Of a stretch of 64,000 nt of DNA, positions 54,420 through 62,799 are shown piece after piece. The DNA is from Deltaproteobacteria bacterium (GTDB taxonomy: Bacteria > Desulfobacterota > Binatia > HRBIN30 > JACQVA1). The notes under the pieces are model-generated. The model was not told the origin of the DNA. It saw only the letters and a list, made by a program, of their open reading frames with translations, and ran no database searches. Where the stretch lies: assembly GCA_016178705.1 (NCBI GenBank), contig JACOST010000014.1, positions 124,001 to 188,000 of the forward strand, written 5' to 3'. The position numbers and the translations under genes are program-made. Within the stretch, counting starts at the first letter, position 1, and every line of letters begins with the position of its first letter.

Positions 54420-55326
54420 TCTCGTCATCGGCAGTCTCAACGTCGATCTGGTCACGCGCGTGCCGCGCCTCCCGGCACCGGGTGAGACGGTGATCGGCGG
54501 AACGTTTCACACCGCGGCGGGCGGCAAGGGCGCGAACCAAGCGGTGGCGTCGGCGCGCATGGGCGCGCCGGTTGCAATGATTGGTCGCGTCGGCGACGAC
54601 ATGTTTGGCGCGATGGCGCGCGCGGAACTCACGCGCGCCGGCGTCGACATCACGCACGTGCGAACGGATGCCGATGCGGCGACGGGGACGGGACAGATTG
54701 TCATCGACGCCGCCGGACAAAACTCGATTGCGGTCGCGTCGGGCGCGAACGCGCGTCTGTCGCCCGCGGACATCGACAGCGCCGCCGCAGTTTGGGAGCG
54801 AGCGGCCGTACTCGTCTTGCAGCTCGAGATTCCGCTCGATACCAACGCGGCGGCAATCGCACGCGCGACTGCGCTCGGTATTCCGGTGATCCTGAACGCT
54901 GCCCCGGCCGCGTCTTTCGATGACGAACTCCGGCGCGCGGTGAGCTGGTTGATCGTCAACGAGATCGAGGCGGCGCAACGGCTCAGGCAGCCGGTCTCTT
55001 CGATCGACGAGGCAATGGCTGCGGCGGCTGCGCTCGGTCGACTGACCCCGCATGTTGTCGTGACATTGGGCGCACAGGGCGCGGTGTTCACTGCCGGCGA
55101 TTCGCCGCGGCACGTTCCCGCACCGCCCGTCGCGGTCGTGGACACGACCGCCGCCGGCGACGCGTTCGTCGGCGCACTGGCGGCCGCGTTGTGGCGCGGC
55201 GAGTCGGACGATGCAGCGCTGCGCGCCGCTGTCGTCGCGGGAAGCCTCGCCTGCACGAAGCTGGGAGCGATCCCGTCGCTCCCCACCATCGATGAACTCC
55301 GGAATTTCCGAACGTCTTCCTTGTAG
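54397..55326 (+). CDS. rbsK: Ribokinase (PfkB family)
   Basis: A 309-residue sugar kinase. It has VIGSLNVDLVTRVPRLPAPGE, the Gly-Gly motif AAGGKGANQAV, and the catalytic anion-hole motif DTTAAGDAFVGA with the base Asp (A replaces the usual first G). It makes ribose 5-phosphate from ribose. The first codons MPSAISQ are encoded by the heptamer array, so this N-terminal tail may be a by-product of the repeat; no other start codon lies closer to the ILVIGSLN strand. It follows the nucleoside hydrolase. Confidence 0.93.
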   Translation: MPSAISQILVIGSLNVDLVTRVPRLPAPGETVIGGTFHTAAGGKGANQAVASARMGAPVAMIGRVGDDMFGAMARAELTRAGVDITHVRTDADAATGTGQIVIDAAGQNSIAVASGANARLSPADIDSAAAVWERAAVLVLQLEIPLDTNAAAIARATALGIPVILNAAPAASFDDELRRAVSWLIVNEIEAAQRLRQPVSSIDEAMAAAAALGRLTPHVVVTLGAQGAVFTAGDSPRHVPAPPVAVVDTTAAGDAFVGALAAALWRGESDDAALRAAVVAGSLACTKLGAIPSLPTIDELRNFRTSSL

Positions 55327-55336
55327 TTTCTTGTCT

Positions 55337-55413
55337 CTGCCTACTGCCCACTGTCTACTGCCTACTGTCTTTTGCCTTTTGACTTTTGCCTTTCCAACCC
55401 TGCATCCTGCGCC
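55337..55413. repeat. Heptamer array of eleven units ending at a start codon
   Basis: CTGCCTA, CTGCCCA, CTGTCTA, CTGCCTA, CTGTCTT, TTGCCTT, TTGACTT, TTGCCTT, TCCAACC, CTGCATC, CTGCGCC: exactly 77 bases in one register, then the ATG of the GDPD gene. It leaves no room for a normal ribosome site. Confidence 0.85.
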
Positions 55414-56229
55414 ATGCAACTCGTCTGGCACATGGCGCGCGCGACCCGACACGAGCCGCCCAACACCGTGGCCGGTATCGACGCGGCGCTGGCGGCCGGT
55501 GCGCAGCGGATCGAGATCGACGTGCGGCTGCTCGCCGATGCCGACGCGTTGCTGTCCCACGATCGCCAGCTTGCCGACGGCCGCTCCGTGCGCGCGCTCA
55601 CCGCCGCGCAGGTGCACGCCGAGGCATTGCCGACGTTGTCGCAGGCGGTGCAGCGCATCGCCGACTCCGGCGCGTTGCTGCAAGTGGACCTCAAAGACGA
55701 AGGCGCGTTGACGCCCGCCGAGATTCAGCGCGTGGCGGATCTGGTTGCGCCACTCGGCGAGCGCGTGATCGTTGGCAGCATGATCGATTGGAACCTGCGC
55801 GCGCTGCGCGCCGCCGCGCCGTCACTGCAATTGGGGTTTGATCCACTGCTCTACTTTCATCATTGGGAGAACCGCCCGACCGAGGTACCGTTCCCGCGCC
55901 AGCGCGGCGCGTATGAATACTGGGACGATCATCCGCTCGCGACCGTGCCGATGATGCCGGTGCGGGACTACGTCATGGTCCGGCTCGGGGCGTTGCAGGC
56001 GACAGTGCCGCGACTCGACGAGGTCATGCTGCACTACCCGACGCTGCTGCGGGCGATACACGACGGGGTGGACGTCGTCGCTTTCTTTCACGCGCACAGC
56101 ACCAAGGTGTTGGCGTGGACGCTCGACGCCGACACGGCGAACGCGGCGCATGTCTTCGCGCAGCTCAGCGCGGCGGGCGTCGATACGCTGGTGACGAACA
56201 CACCGCGAGAATTCGCTCGGCGGGCGTAA
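55414..56229 (+). CDS. Glycerophosphodiester phosphodiesterase family protein (GDPD)
   Basis: A 271-residue TIM-barrel enzyme. The N-terminal HMARATRHEPPNT corresponds to the GDPD HR..(E)PENT motif, IEIDVRLLADADALLSHD holds the metal-binding Glu/Asp and catalytic His, and LQVDLKDE is the next acid cluster. LAWTLDAD and VDTLVTNTP close the barrel as expected. The family cleaves glycerophosphodiesters to glycerol 3-phosphate. Here the usual first motif is HMAR rather than HRG, so substrate may differ. No signal peptide. Confidence 0.85.
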   Translation: MQLVWHMARATRHEPPNTVAGIDAALAAGAQRIEIDVRLLADADALLSHDRQLADGRSVRALTAAQVHAEALPTLSQAVQRIADSGALLQVDLKDEGALTPAEIQRVADLVAPLGERVIVGSMIDWNLRALRAAAPSLQLGFDPLLYFHHWENRPTEVPFPRQRGAYEYWDDHPLATVPMMPVRDYVMVRLGALQATVPRLDEVMLHYPTLLRAIHDGVDVVAFFHAHSTKVLAWTLDADTANAAHVFAQLSAAGVDTLVTNTPREFARRA

Positions 56230-56315
56230 GTCCGCAGCCGCACTCGACCCAAACAACGCGTCCGTCAATTGGCGACAATCTCAGTTTCAAGTCTGCACCG
56301 CGACCAGACGCCTCG

Positions 56316-56427
56316 GTCATTGCGAGCCCCAAGGGCGAAGCAATCTCGATGCTCGGGGTATCGCGCTCGCGAGTAGGGCTGCCTCCACGCAACGAGATTG
56401 CTTCGTCACTCCGTTCCTCGCAATGAC
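56316..56427. repeat. REP-like palindrome with ATTGCGAG ends
   Basis: Outer arms GTCATTGCGAG (56316-56326) and CTCGCAATGAC (56417-56427) and inner arms GCGAAGCAATCTCG (56335-56348) and CGAGATTGCTTCG (56393-56405) are inverted repeats. The same arm words are known from dispersed intergenic palindromes of many bacteria, whose chance translation gives a HCEERSDEAI peptide. Confidence 0.8.
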
Positions 56428-56475
56428 GACTTCGGTTGCCTTCAAACCGAGGCACTACTCGATTGGCATTTGCGC

Positions 56476-56503
56476 TTGACAGCACAACAGGAATTGTTTT
56501 AGA
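56476..56503 (+). promoter_or_regulatory. Possible promoter of the Cys-rich lipoprotein operon
   Basis: A perfect TTGACA (56476-56481) is followed after 16 bases by TTTAGA (56498-56503), in an AT-rich stretch 73 bases before the first ATG. The -10 match is weak. Confidence 0.35.
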
Positions 56504-56575
56504 AGCGAACGAGATAAGTCTGAATATTCTGGCCGCAGAAAGCGGATGGGCAGCGGGAGTCGCGGAGGAGAGCGG

Positions 56576-58027
56576 ATGCGCCTCGCCAGGTTGTGCCGAG
56601 ATCGAGCAGGGATGTCGCGAATGATCGCGATGGCCGCGCTGCTCGCGGCGCTCGCCGCCTGCGGCGGCGCTAGCGGAGGGCACGACGCGCCGACGGCGAC
56701 CGCTAGTGCGTCTGTAACACCACCCCCGTCGCTGACTCCGATGCCGACCGCGTCACCGACCGTGACTGCCACGGTCGCGCGCTGTCCTTCGCGACAGCCA
56801 ACGGAGTGTGGAGGCGCGGTGCTCGTGTGTGACAACCGATGCTGTCGCTGCGAGCAGCCGACGCCGAGACCCAGTCTCACATCGATCGCTACACCGATCA
56901 TGACCCCACCGGTGCGGAGTGAGAGCGCGACACCGACGGCCACGACAGCAGCACCAACCGCGACGGCCGGCGATGGCTGCCCATGCGGCGCTCGGTGTTT
57001 GCTCGGTGGCACTGTTCCGGGCGAGTGCCGCCCACACCCCGTTTCACCCGGCGCCTGCGTATGCGTGGAACTGATCGCCAAGCCGACACCGACGCCGACA
57101 TGCGCACCCACAGGCACGCCCTACTCCAGCGACCACTGCCAACCGTGCCCGACGATTCGCGAGGGATGCTACGCCTCGGCGTGCGGGCAGTGCATCCCGA
57201 ACCCCACGGCAACGCCCACCCCATCACCCACCGCAACGGCGACGCTGTGCTTTGGCGGCGCGTCGGTGTCGTGCGGCACCGATCTCCGAGTGCAGCTCAG
57301 TGCCGACGACAGCCGGCTCTTTGACGACTCTGAGCTGGACTACCGAATCGTTGTCATGAACCGCAGCGCCGACCGTCTGGCCGATGTGACGATGATCGAC
57401 AAAATCGAATTCTACGAGGAAGGATCGTTCCCACGAGTCGCCGTTGAGACCAGCCAGGGAAGTTGCAACGGATACGATAGCGTGACGTGCTTACTCGGCG
57501 ACCTCGATCCGAACGCCAGCGCCACCATCGACATTCATCTGAGCGCCATTTTTCGTTACCTTCGCTACTCCTACGAGGCCGGCATCGTCGCCACCGTGAG
57601 CGCTCAAGGGATCGGGCCCACGGAGGCGAGTCTCGGCACGCATGTTCGGCCGCAACCTACGCCACCCGCGGTCTGCAACCCTCCTCATGTTGATCCCGTC
57701 ACATCGCCGACCAACGCGTTGACGCAACGGGTCGCAGGGACCATCGACGCTTCGGGCTTCGCGCCGTACTTGACCATCTGCAGTGAAGCAGGCTGCGGTC
57801 CGAGCGGTCTGCCGAGCGTTCCCCCGCAGGGGTATCGGTTTGCGGTCCAAGTCCCGCTTCAGCCAGGCGTGCTCAACCACGTGCGCGCATGCATTACAGA
57901 GGTGTTTCCGCTCGTCTGCTCTCGGTGCACGACCACTGACGTCAACGGCGCACCGCTGGACATACTTCAGACCAGCGCAACATTCACACGAACGCCCACA
58001 CCAACCCAGCCGCCAGAGGTCGCATGA
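56576..58027 (+). CDS. Cys-rich, Thr/Pro-linker lipoprotein, first of three
   Basis: A 483-residue lipoprotein (LLAALAAC, lipidated Cys29). Mature order: Thr/Pro linker; a Cys knot ending CCRCE; linker; a short module CPCGARC...CVCVEL; linker; the module CPTIREGCYASACGQC (about 176-207); linker; a DUF11-like beta-sandwich (about 225-355) with LDYRIVVMNRSADRLADVTM; and a C-terminal ~95-residue domain (VDPVTSPTN to DVNGAPLDILQ). A GGAGGAG site sets ATG 56576. Its stop overlaps the next start (ATGA). It is outer-membrane anchored and probably displayed. Function unknown; the fold names come from motif impressions. Confidence 0.8.
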   Translation: MRLARLCRDRAGMSRMIAMAALLAALAACGGASGGHDAPTATASASVTPPPSLTPMPTASPTVTATVARCPSRQPTECGGAVLVCDNRCCRCEQPTPRPSLTSIATPIMTPPVRSESATPTATTAAPTATAGDGCPCGARCLLGGTVPGECRPHPVSPGACVCVELIAKPTPTPTCAPTGTPYSSDHCQPCPTIREGCYASACGQCIPNPTATPTPSPTATATLCFGGASVSCGTDLRVQLSADDSRLFDDSELDYRIVVMNRSADRLADVTMIDKIEFYEEGSFPRVAVETSQGSCNGYDSVTCLLGDLDPNASATIDIHLSAIFRYLRYSYEAGIVATVSAQGIGPTEASLGTHVRPQPTPPAVCNPPHVDPVTSPTNALTQRVAGTIDASGFAPYLTICSEAGCGPSGLPSVPPQGYRFAVQVPLQPGVLNHVRACITEVFPLVCSRCTTTDVNGAPLDILQTSATFTRTPTPTQPPEVA

Positions 58028-61000
58028 GAGTCTTGCAAGTTTTCCGGCTTCCGCGCAGGAGGCACTTGATTGCGAGCGCACTATCCGTGCTCCTCATCGG
58101 CTGCGGCGGCAGTAGCGAAGGCGCTGCGCATCCAACCGCGAGCCCGACGCTCGTCCCAACCGCCACCAAAGAACTGACCGCAACACCAACGCCCCCGCCG
58201 ACGCAGTCACCGACCGCGAGCGGCACACCGACAGCTTCGGTTACGTCGACGGCCACCGTTACGCCGACACCCACGTCCTCGCAGACACCGACCCTCACCT
58301 CGTGCGGAGTGGCGGCGCCTCCGCTCGTTGATCCAGTGATCTCCCCCACCGATCTTCTGCAGCAGACCATCACTGGATTCGCGCACTTAACCGGAGCCCG
58401 ATCCATCATCATTTCGAGTGAGGGTAGGTGCCAGGTCGACCGCGAGTTCAACCTCCGCTTCAGCGCCACGTGCACGCTGCTGCCGAATCAGATCAACCAC
58501 GTGGAAGTGTGCTTGTACAACTCCTGCGGCGCCGTCCAGAAAGCGTGTACCCGACGCGATGTGAACGGGGCTCCTCTGGAAATCGCTCAGGTTGCCAGCT
58601 TGCCAACGTTGACCCCGACTCCGTCGCCCACAACTCCGGCCGTGACGCCCACGAGCACTCCGACCCCTTCGCCGACTTGCGGCCAAACGGTCTTCCAGTT
58701 CTGTCCCGACGGAGTGACGACGTGCCCGCGCAACGGCGACCTCTGCTGCGTCTGTGAGGCGACTCGTACACCCACGCCGACGCCAACGATCACAAGTACG
58801 AGCACGCCGGATTGTGGAGCAATTGCACCGCGCCTCGATCCGCTTCCAGTCTCGACGGACGAGTTGAAGATCCACGTCACCGGCACCTACACCGCGTTCG
58901 CACCGGATACGTCGATCAGCGTGTGCAGCGAAGCCGCTTGCTTCTACCAAGCTTATGTCTCCGACCAACCGAGTTCCTACCATCAACTCGCCTTCGATCT
59001 CACGCTGAAGCCCAACGGCGTGAACCACATCACCGCCTGCGGCCGTTCGGGCTTCTGCAGGAACCGCGAGTGCAAGCCGCCGATCGAGATCCTCCAAACG
59101 TGCGTAGAGACCGTCCACCCTGACTGCCTCGGTGCGACGAGCTGCGGGCCATGTTGCCTATGTGGGGCGACAAACACCCGGACCCCCACGCCAACTGCAA
59201 CGGCGCCGACGCCGACCATCACACCGACAGCGCCGACACCGACGATCACTCGGACACCACTCGTCGGTCGCTTTGCGTACATCACCAACTACGGTGGTGA
59301 CTCTGTCACCGTGATCGATACGGCGACCAACACGATCGTCACCGACGTCACGGTCGGCCGCGCACCGTTCCGCGTAGCGACGACGCCCGACGGGCGCTTT
59401 GCCTTGGTGACGCGGCCACTCGACGATCTGGTCACCATCATCGCGACGCTCAACAACTCAGTGGTCGCGAATGTCCGCGTGTTCCGACCGAGCGGTATCG
59501 GTATCAGCCCCGACGGCGCCACCGCATACGTCAGCGAATCGATCTTCGGAACGGTCGCAGCCATCAATGTGCAGGCCGGAATAGTGCAGGCGGCCGTCTG
59601 TGTTGGGGGACTACCGGATGACGTCGCCGTGGCACCTGACGGAGACATCCTGTACGTGACCGACCGCGAGACACCAACGCTTCACATCGTCGATCTCGAC
59701 GAGCGGCTCACGCTGCAACGCTCGCTGCCAGTGTCAGCACGAACGGGCGCGGTGGCCGTGGCACCCGACGGCGCAACCGCTTACGTCGGCAGTACCTCTG
59801 CTCAACTCGGCAGCCTCTGGTCATTCGACACCGCCGCGTTGATGTTTGTCGATCACGTCGACTTCGGCACGGCGCAGCCCGCGGCCGTGCGCGTCACGGC
59901 CGACGGCACGGCCGTCTTTGTCACCGATGTTCCGTCCGGGTCCGTCTCGGTCGTCGAGCCGGACACCCTGCACTTGAAAGAATCCATCGCGGCGGGCGAC
60001 GCCCTACGTGGCATCGCGTTCACACCCGACACGGCGCTGGCGTACGTGGCCGATCAAGCGGCGAGCACAGTGATCGTGCTCGACACCGTGCACGGAACCG
60101 TGGCGTCGACCATCGAAGGGCTGAGCAATCCCGCCGACGTGGCCATTGCGGATCTCCGCTCGCCCACCCCGTGCGACGGCGGTGCCGTTTGCACCCCGAG
60201 GCCCACCTTCACCCACCGGCCGACGCGCACACGTACCCCGACGCTCACACCGACGCTGACGCTGACACCAACCGATACACCGACGCCGACACAAACACTG
60301 ACCCCCTGCTTCGCGAACCAGGGCACGCCGTGCACACCGCTACCGACGGCGACACCAACGCGAAGCGTTACAGCAACGGCCGCCCTCAACGCCACCTCAA
60401 CCATAACAGCGACCCGTACTCCGACACTCTGCCCGCCCGATCAATTCCGTGGATGCGCGTGCAGTGGCCCTCCTGCGTGCGCGTGTCTGGTCTGCCCGCC
60501 CTGTCCGCCCGGCTACTTTCTCAGCGCAACGCCGGGAAAGTGCGCGTGCGGCTTCGGACCCAGCCCAACGCCGACGCAAACGCACCCCGGAAGCGTCACG
60601 CGCGCCCCGGTCGCGACGTTTACGCCCACAATCACTCCGATGACGCCGACCGTGTCGCCGACCTGCAGCCAAACCGTTTTTCAATTCTGTCCCGACGGCG
60701 TGACGACGTGCTCGCGCATCGGCAACGCCTGCTGCATCTGTGAGGCGACGAACACTCCGAGTGCGACGCCGACTCCGACGTCAACCTGCGCGCCGACCGG
60801 CACGCCGTATCACAGCGATGACTGCCGTCCGTGCCCGACAATTCGCGAGGGATGCTACGCCTCCGGGTGCGGACAGTGTATCCAGAACCCCACGGCAACT
60901 CCGACACCGACGGTTCCGACACCGACAGCCACGCCTACCGCCACGCACACACCGGCGTTGTGCGTGACGGGTCTGAACCCTGAGATGGCTTCTGTTCCAG

Positions 61001-62799
61001 GCACAGGCGGATCTGCGTGTACCAATGTCATCGCCCCCGCGGATTGCTGTTGGGAGGCTCGGGTTCGGTATGGATACGTCTTGGAACAAGGCTGCGGCAA
61101 TGGCGTCGTATGCTACTCGCTCGGGTTCAACGACGGACAGTCTTTTCGCCTCTACATCGATGTGGGCAGCCGGACGTTCGTGGTCTCTCAAAGCATGCCG
61201 TCTTCGCCTACCACGAGCAGTACCGCCACGGTGACCGTGACGCCGACGGCGACACGCACCCTCAAGCCGACTCAGACGCCGACAACGACGCCCACGATCA
61301 CGCACACACGCAAGCCGACCGCGACATCGACTCCGTCGTTCACGCGCCGGCCGACACAAACGCCGACGCCGTCGTCGACTCCGCGACCGACACGATCGCC
61401 TACGGCCAGCGTCACTCCGACACCGAGCAAGACGCCACGACCGTCGATCACTCCAACGCCGACGCCCACGCAGACCCCGCTCATCGGCCGTTTCGCCTAC
61501 GTTACCAACTACGGTGGCGACTCGGTGTCGGTCATCGACTTGGCGACCAACGCGATTGTCCGCAACACCGTCGTCGGCCGCGCGCCGTTCCACATCGCGA
61601 TTACACCAGATGGGCGCTTTGCCTACGTGACGCGTCCGCTCGATGATCTGGTGTCGGTCATCGATACAGCCAGTAACAGCGTGATTCGCGACATTCGCGT
61701 CGACCGGTGGCCGGCCGGGATTGCGATCAGCCCCGACGCGCGAACCGTCTACGTCGCCAGCGAGGTCGCCGGGGTCGTCGATGTGATTGACGTCGGAAGC
61801 AATGCTATTCGCGGCATCGTCGCCGTGGGCGGTGAACCGAGTAGTTTGGCGGTCGCACCGGGCGGCGCATCTGTGTACGTGACGAACTCGCGATCCACCT
61901 GCTTGTCCGTGGTGGACGTTGAAACCCTCGGGCGGGCCGACCACTCGATCGGTTTACCCAGTGGTGTTGTGGCCGCGTCACCGGATGGCGCGCGGCTCTA
62001 TGTCAGCACCCACCACCCGTTCGCCGATGCCTTGTCGTTTGTCGACCCGACCAGCTTCGCTATCGGCTCGAAGATCGACTTCGGCGTCGCGTTGCCACAG
62101 GGTGTCGCGGTCAGTGCAAACAGTGCACGGGTGTACGTGACGGACGCCCCGGTTGGATTTGTCTCGATCATTGATCCGTCGGCCGGGTCCGTCATCGGCT
62201 CCGTTGGTGTGGGAATCTATCCGCGCGGGATCGCCCTCACATCGGATGGGACGCTGGCATACGTGGCGAACGAGGCGTCGCGCTCCGTGTCCGTCATCGA
62301 TACGGAGACGATCACAGTCGCGCGCACGATTTCGTTTCCAAACTATCCCGTCGATGTCGCGATTGCCGATCTCCGCGCGCGAACATGCGTTGGCGACGCA
62401 CCCTGTACGGCGACGCCGACGTTCACCACGCGGCCGACACACTCCGCAACACCAACGCCAACGGTGACACTGGGAGTCCCGTGTTTTGGCGGCATCACTT
62501 GCACGCCGATGGGTACGTCAACGAGGACACCCACCGCCACGGTGACGCACACCCGTACGCCGTGCCCGGCTGGGTCCTTCGCCAGCTGTACGTATCCCAG
62601 CAGCAGCCCCGACTGCGGGGCGGATACCCGATGCGAATGCATCGCGTGCCCGCAGTGCCCGCCAAATCAGGTCCGACCTTTCGGGCTCGGCGACTGTCTC
62701 TGCATCCGCGAGCCCACTCCGACTGTACAGCCGCCCGCCACGCCACGGGCTACTCCCACACCAACCAAGATATCGCTCGCGTCAATGGGAGTTGCATGA
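58024..62799 (+). CDS. Giant modular lipoprotein with two YVTN beta-propellers, second of three
   Basis: A 1591-residue lipoprotein (SVLLIGC, Cys27). Order: Thr/Pro linker; domain ending VNGAPLEIAQ (~98-195); FCPDGVTTC...CCVCEAT module; second related domain (~260-355); Cys module ending CCLCGAT; first YVTN propeller (~413-713; GRFAYITNYGGDSVTVID); Cys module (CACLVCPPCPPG); second CC.CEAT module; CPTIREGCYASGCGQC; a BACON-like domain (~979-1057); second propeller (~1152-1452); a final Cys module (CECIACPQCPPN). Long TPTPT linkers separate all parts. The two halves look like an internal duplication. Overlaps both neighbours by 4 bases. Likely a surface or periplasmic binding scaffold. Confidence 0.82.
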   Translation: MRVLQVFRLPRRRHLIASALSVLLIGCGGSSEGAAHPTASPTLVPTATKELTATPTPPPTQSPTASGTPTASVTSTATVTPTPTSSQTPTLTSCGVAAPPLVDPVISPTDLLQQTITGFAHLTGARSIIISSEGRCQVDREFNLRFSATCTLLPNQINHVEVCLYNSCGAVQKACTRRDVNGAPLEIAQVASLPTLTPTPSPTTPAVTPTSTPTPSPTCGQTVFQFCPDGVTTCPRNGDLCCVCEATRTPTPTPTITSTSTPDCGAIAPRLDPLPVSTDELKIHVTGTYTAFAPDTSISVCSEAACFYQAYVSDQPSSYHQLAFDLTLKPNGVNHITACGRSGFCRNRECKPPIEILQTCVETVHPDCLGATSCGPCCLCGATNTRTPTPTATAPTPTITPTAPTPTITRTPLVGRFAYITNYGGDSVTVIDTATNTIVTDVTVGRAPFRVATTPDGRFALVTRPLDDLVTIIATLNNSVVANVRVFRPSGIGISPDGATAYVSESIFGTVAAINVQAGIVQAAVCVGGLPDDVAVAPDGDILYVTDRETPTLHIVDLDERLTLQRSLPVSARTGAVAVAPDGATAYVGSTSAQLGSLWSFDTAALMFVDHVDFGTAQPAAVRVTADGTAVFVTDVPSGSVSVVEPDTLHLKESIAAGDALRGIAFTPDTALAYVADQAASTVIVLDTVHGTVASTIEGLSNPADVAIADLRSPTPCDGGAVCTPRPTFTHRPTRTRTPTLTPTLTLTPTDTPTPTQTLTPCFANQGTPCTPLPTATPTRSVTATAALNATSTITATRTPTLCPPDQFRGCACSGPPACACLVCPPCPPGYFLSATPGKCACGFGPSPTPTQTHPGSVTRAPVATFTPTITPMTPTVSPTCSQTVFQFCPDGVTTCSRIGNACCICEATNTPSATPTPTSTCAPTGTPYHSDDCRPCPTIREGCYASGCGQCIQNPTATPTPTVPTPTATPTATHTPALCVTGLNPEMASVPGTGGSACTNVIAPADCCWEARVRYGYVLEQGCGNGVVCYSLGFNDGQSFRLYIDVGSRTFVVSQSMPSSPTTSSTATVTVTPTATRTLKPTQTPTTTPTITHTRKPTATSTPSFTRRPTQTPTPSSTPRPTRSPTASVTPTPSKTPRPSITPTPTPTQTPLIGRFAYVTNYGGDSVSVIDLATNAIVRNTVVGRAPFHIAITPDGRFAYVTRPLDDLVSVIDTASNSVIRDIRVDRWPAGIAISPDARTVYVASEVAGVVDVIDVGSNAIRGIVAVGGEPSSLAVAPGGASVYVTNSRSTCLSVVDVETLGRADHSIGLPSGVVAASPDGARLYVSTHHPFADALSFVDPTSFAIGSKIDFGVALPQGVAVSANSARVYVTDAPVGFVSIIDPSAGSVIGSVGVGIYPRGIALTSDGTLAYVANEASRSVSVIDTETITVARTISFPNYPVDVAIADLRARTCVGDAPCTATPTFTTRPTHSATPTPTVTLGVPCFGGITCTPMGTSTRTPTATVTHTRTPCPAGSFASCTYPSSSPDCGADTRCECIACPQCPPNQVRPFGLGDCLCIREPTPTVQPPATPRATPTPTKISLASMGVA

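Larger units (their letters stand above)
56230..56575. other. 346-base gap with a REP-like palindrome and a possible promoter
   Basis: No gene is supported. It holds the palindrome at 56316-56427 and a TTGACA at 56476, and ends with the ribosome site of the lipoprotein operon. Bases 56230-56315 show nothing clear. Confidence 0.75.

Noticed and set aside
54328-55413. CRISPR array
   Set aside because: The repeats are 7-base units without spacers and no cas genes are present.
56165-56683. Minus-strand frame containing a HCEERSDEAIS peptide
   Set aside because: This is a chance translation of the REP-like palindrome, a known annotation artefact.
60054-62642. Minus-strand frames rich in Val-Gly repeats (VGVGVGV) opposite the lipoprotein genes
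   Set aside because: They are the antisense of Thr/Pro codon repeats and not elastin-like proteins.
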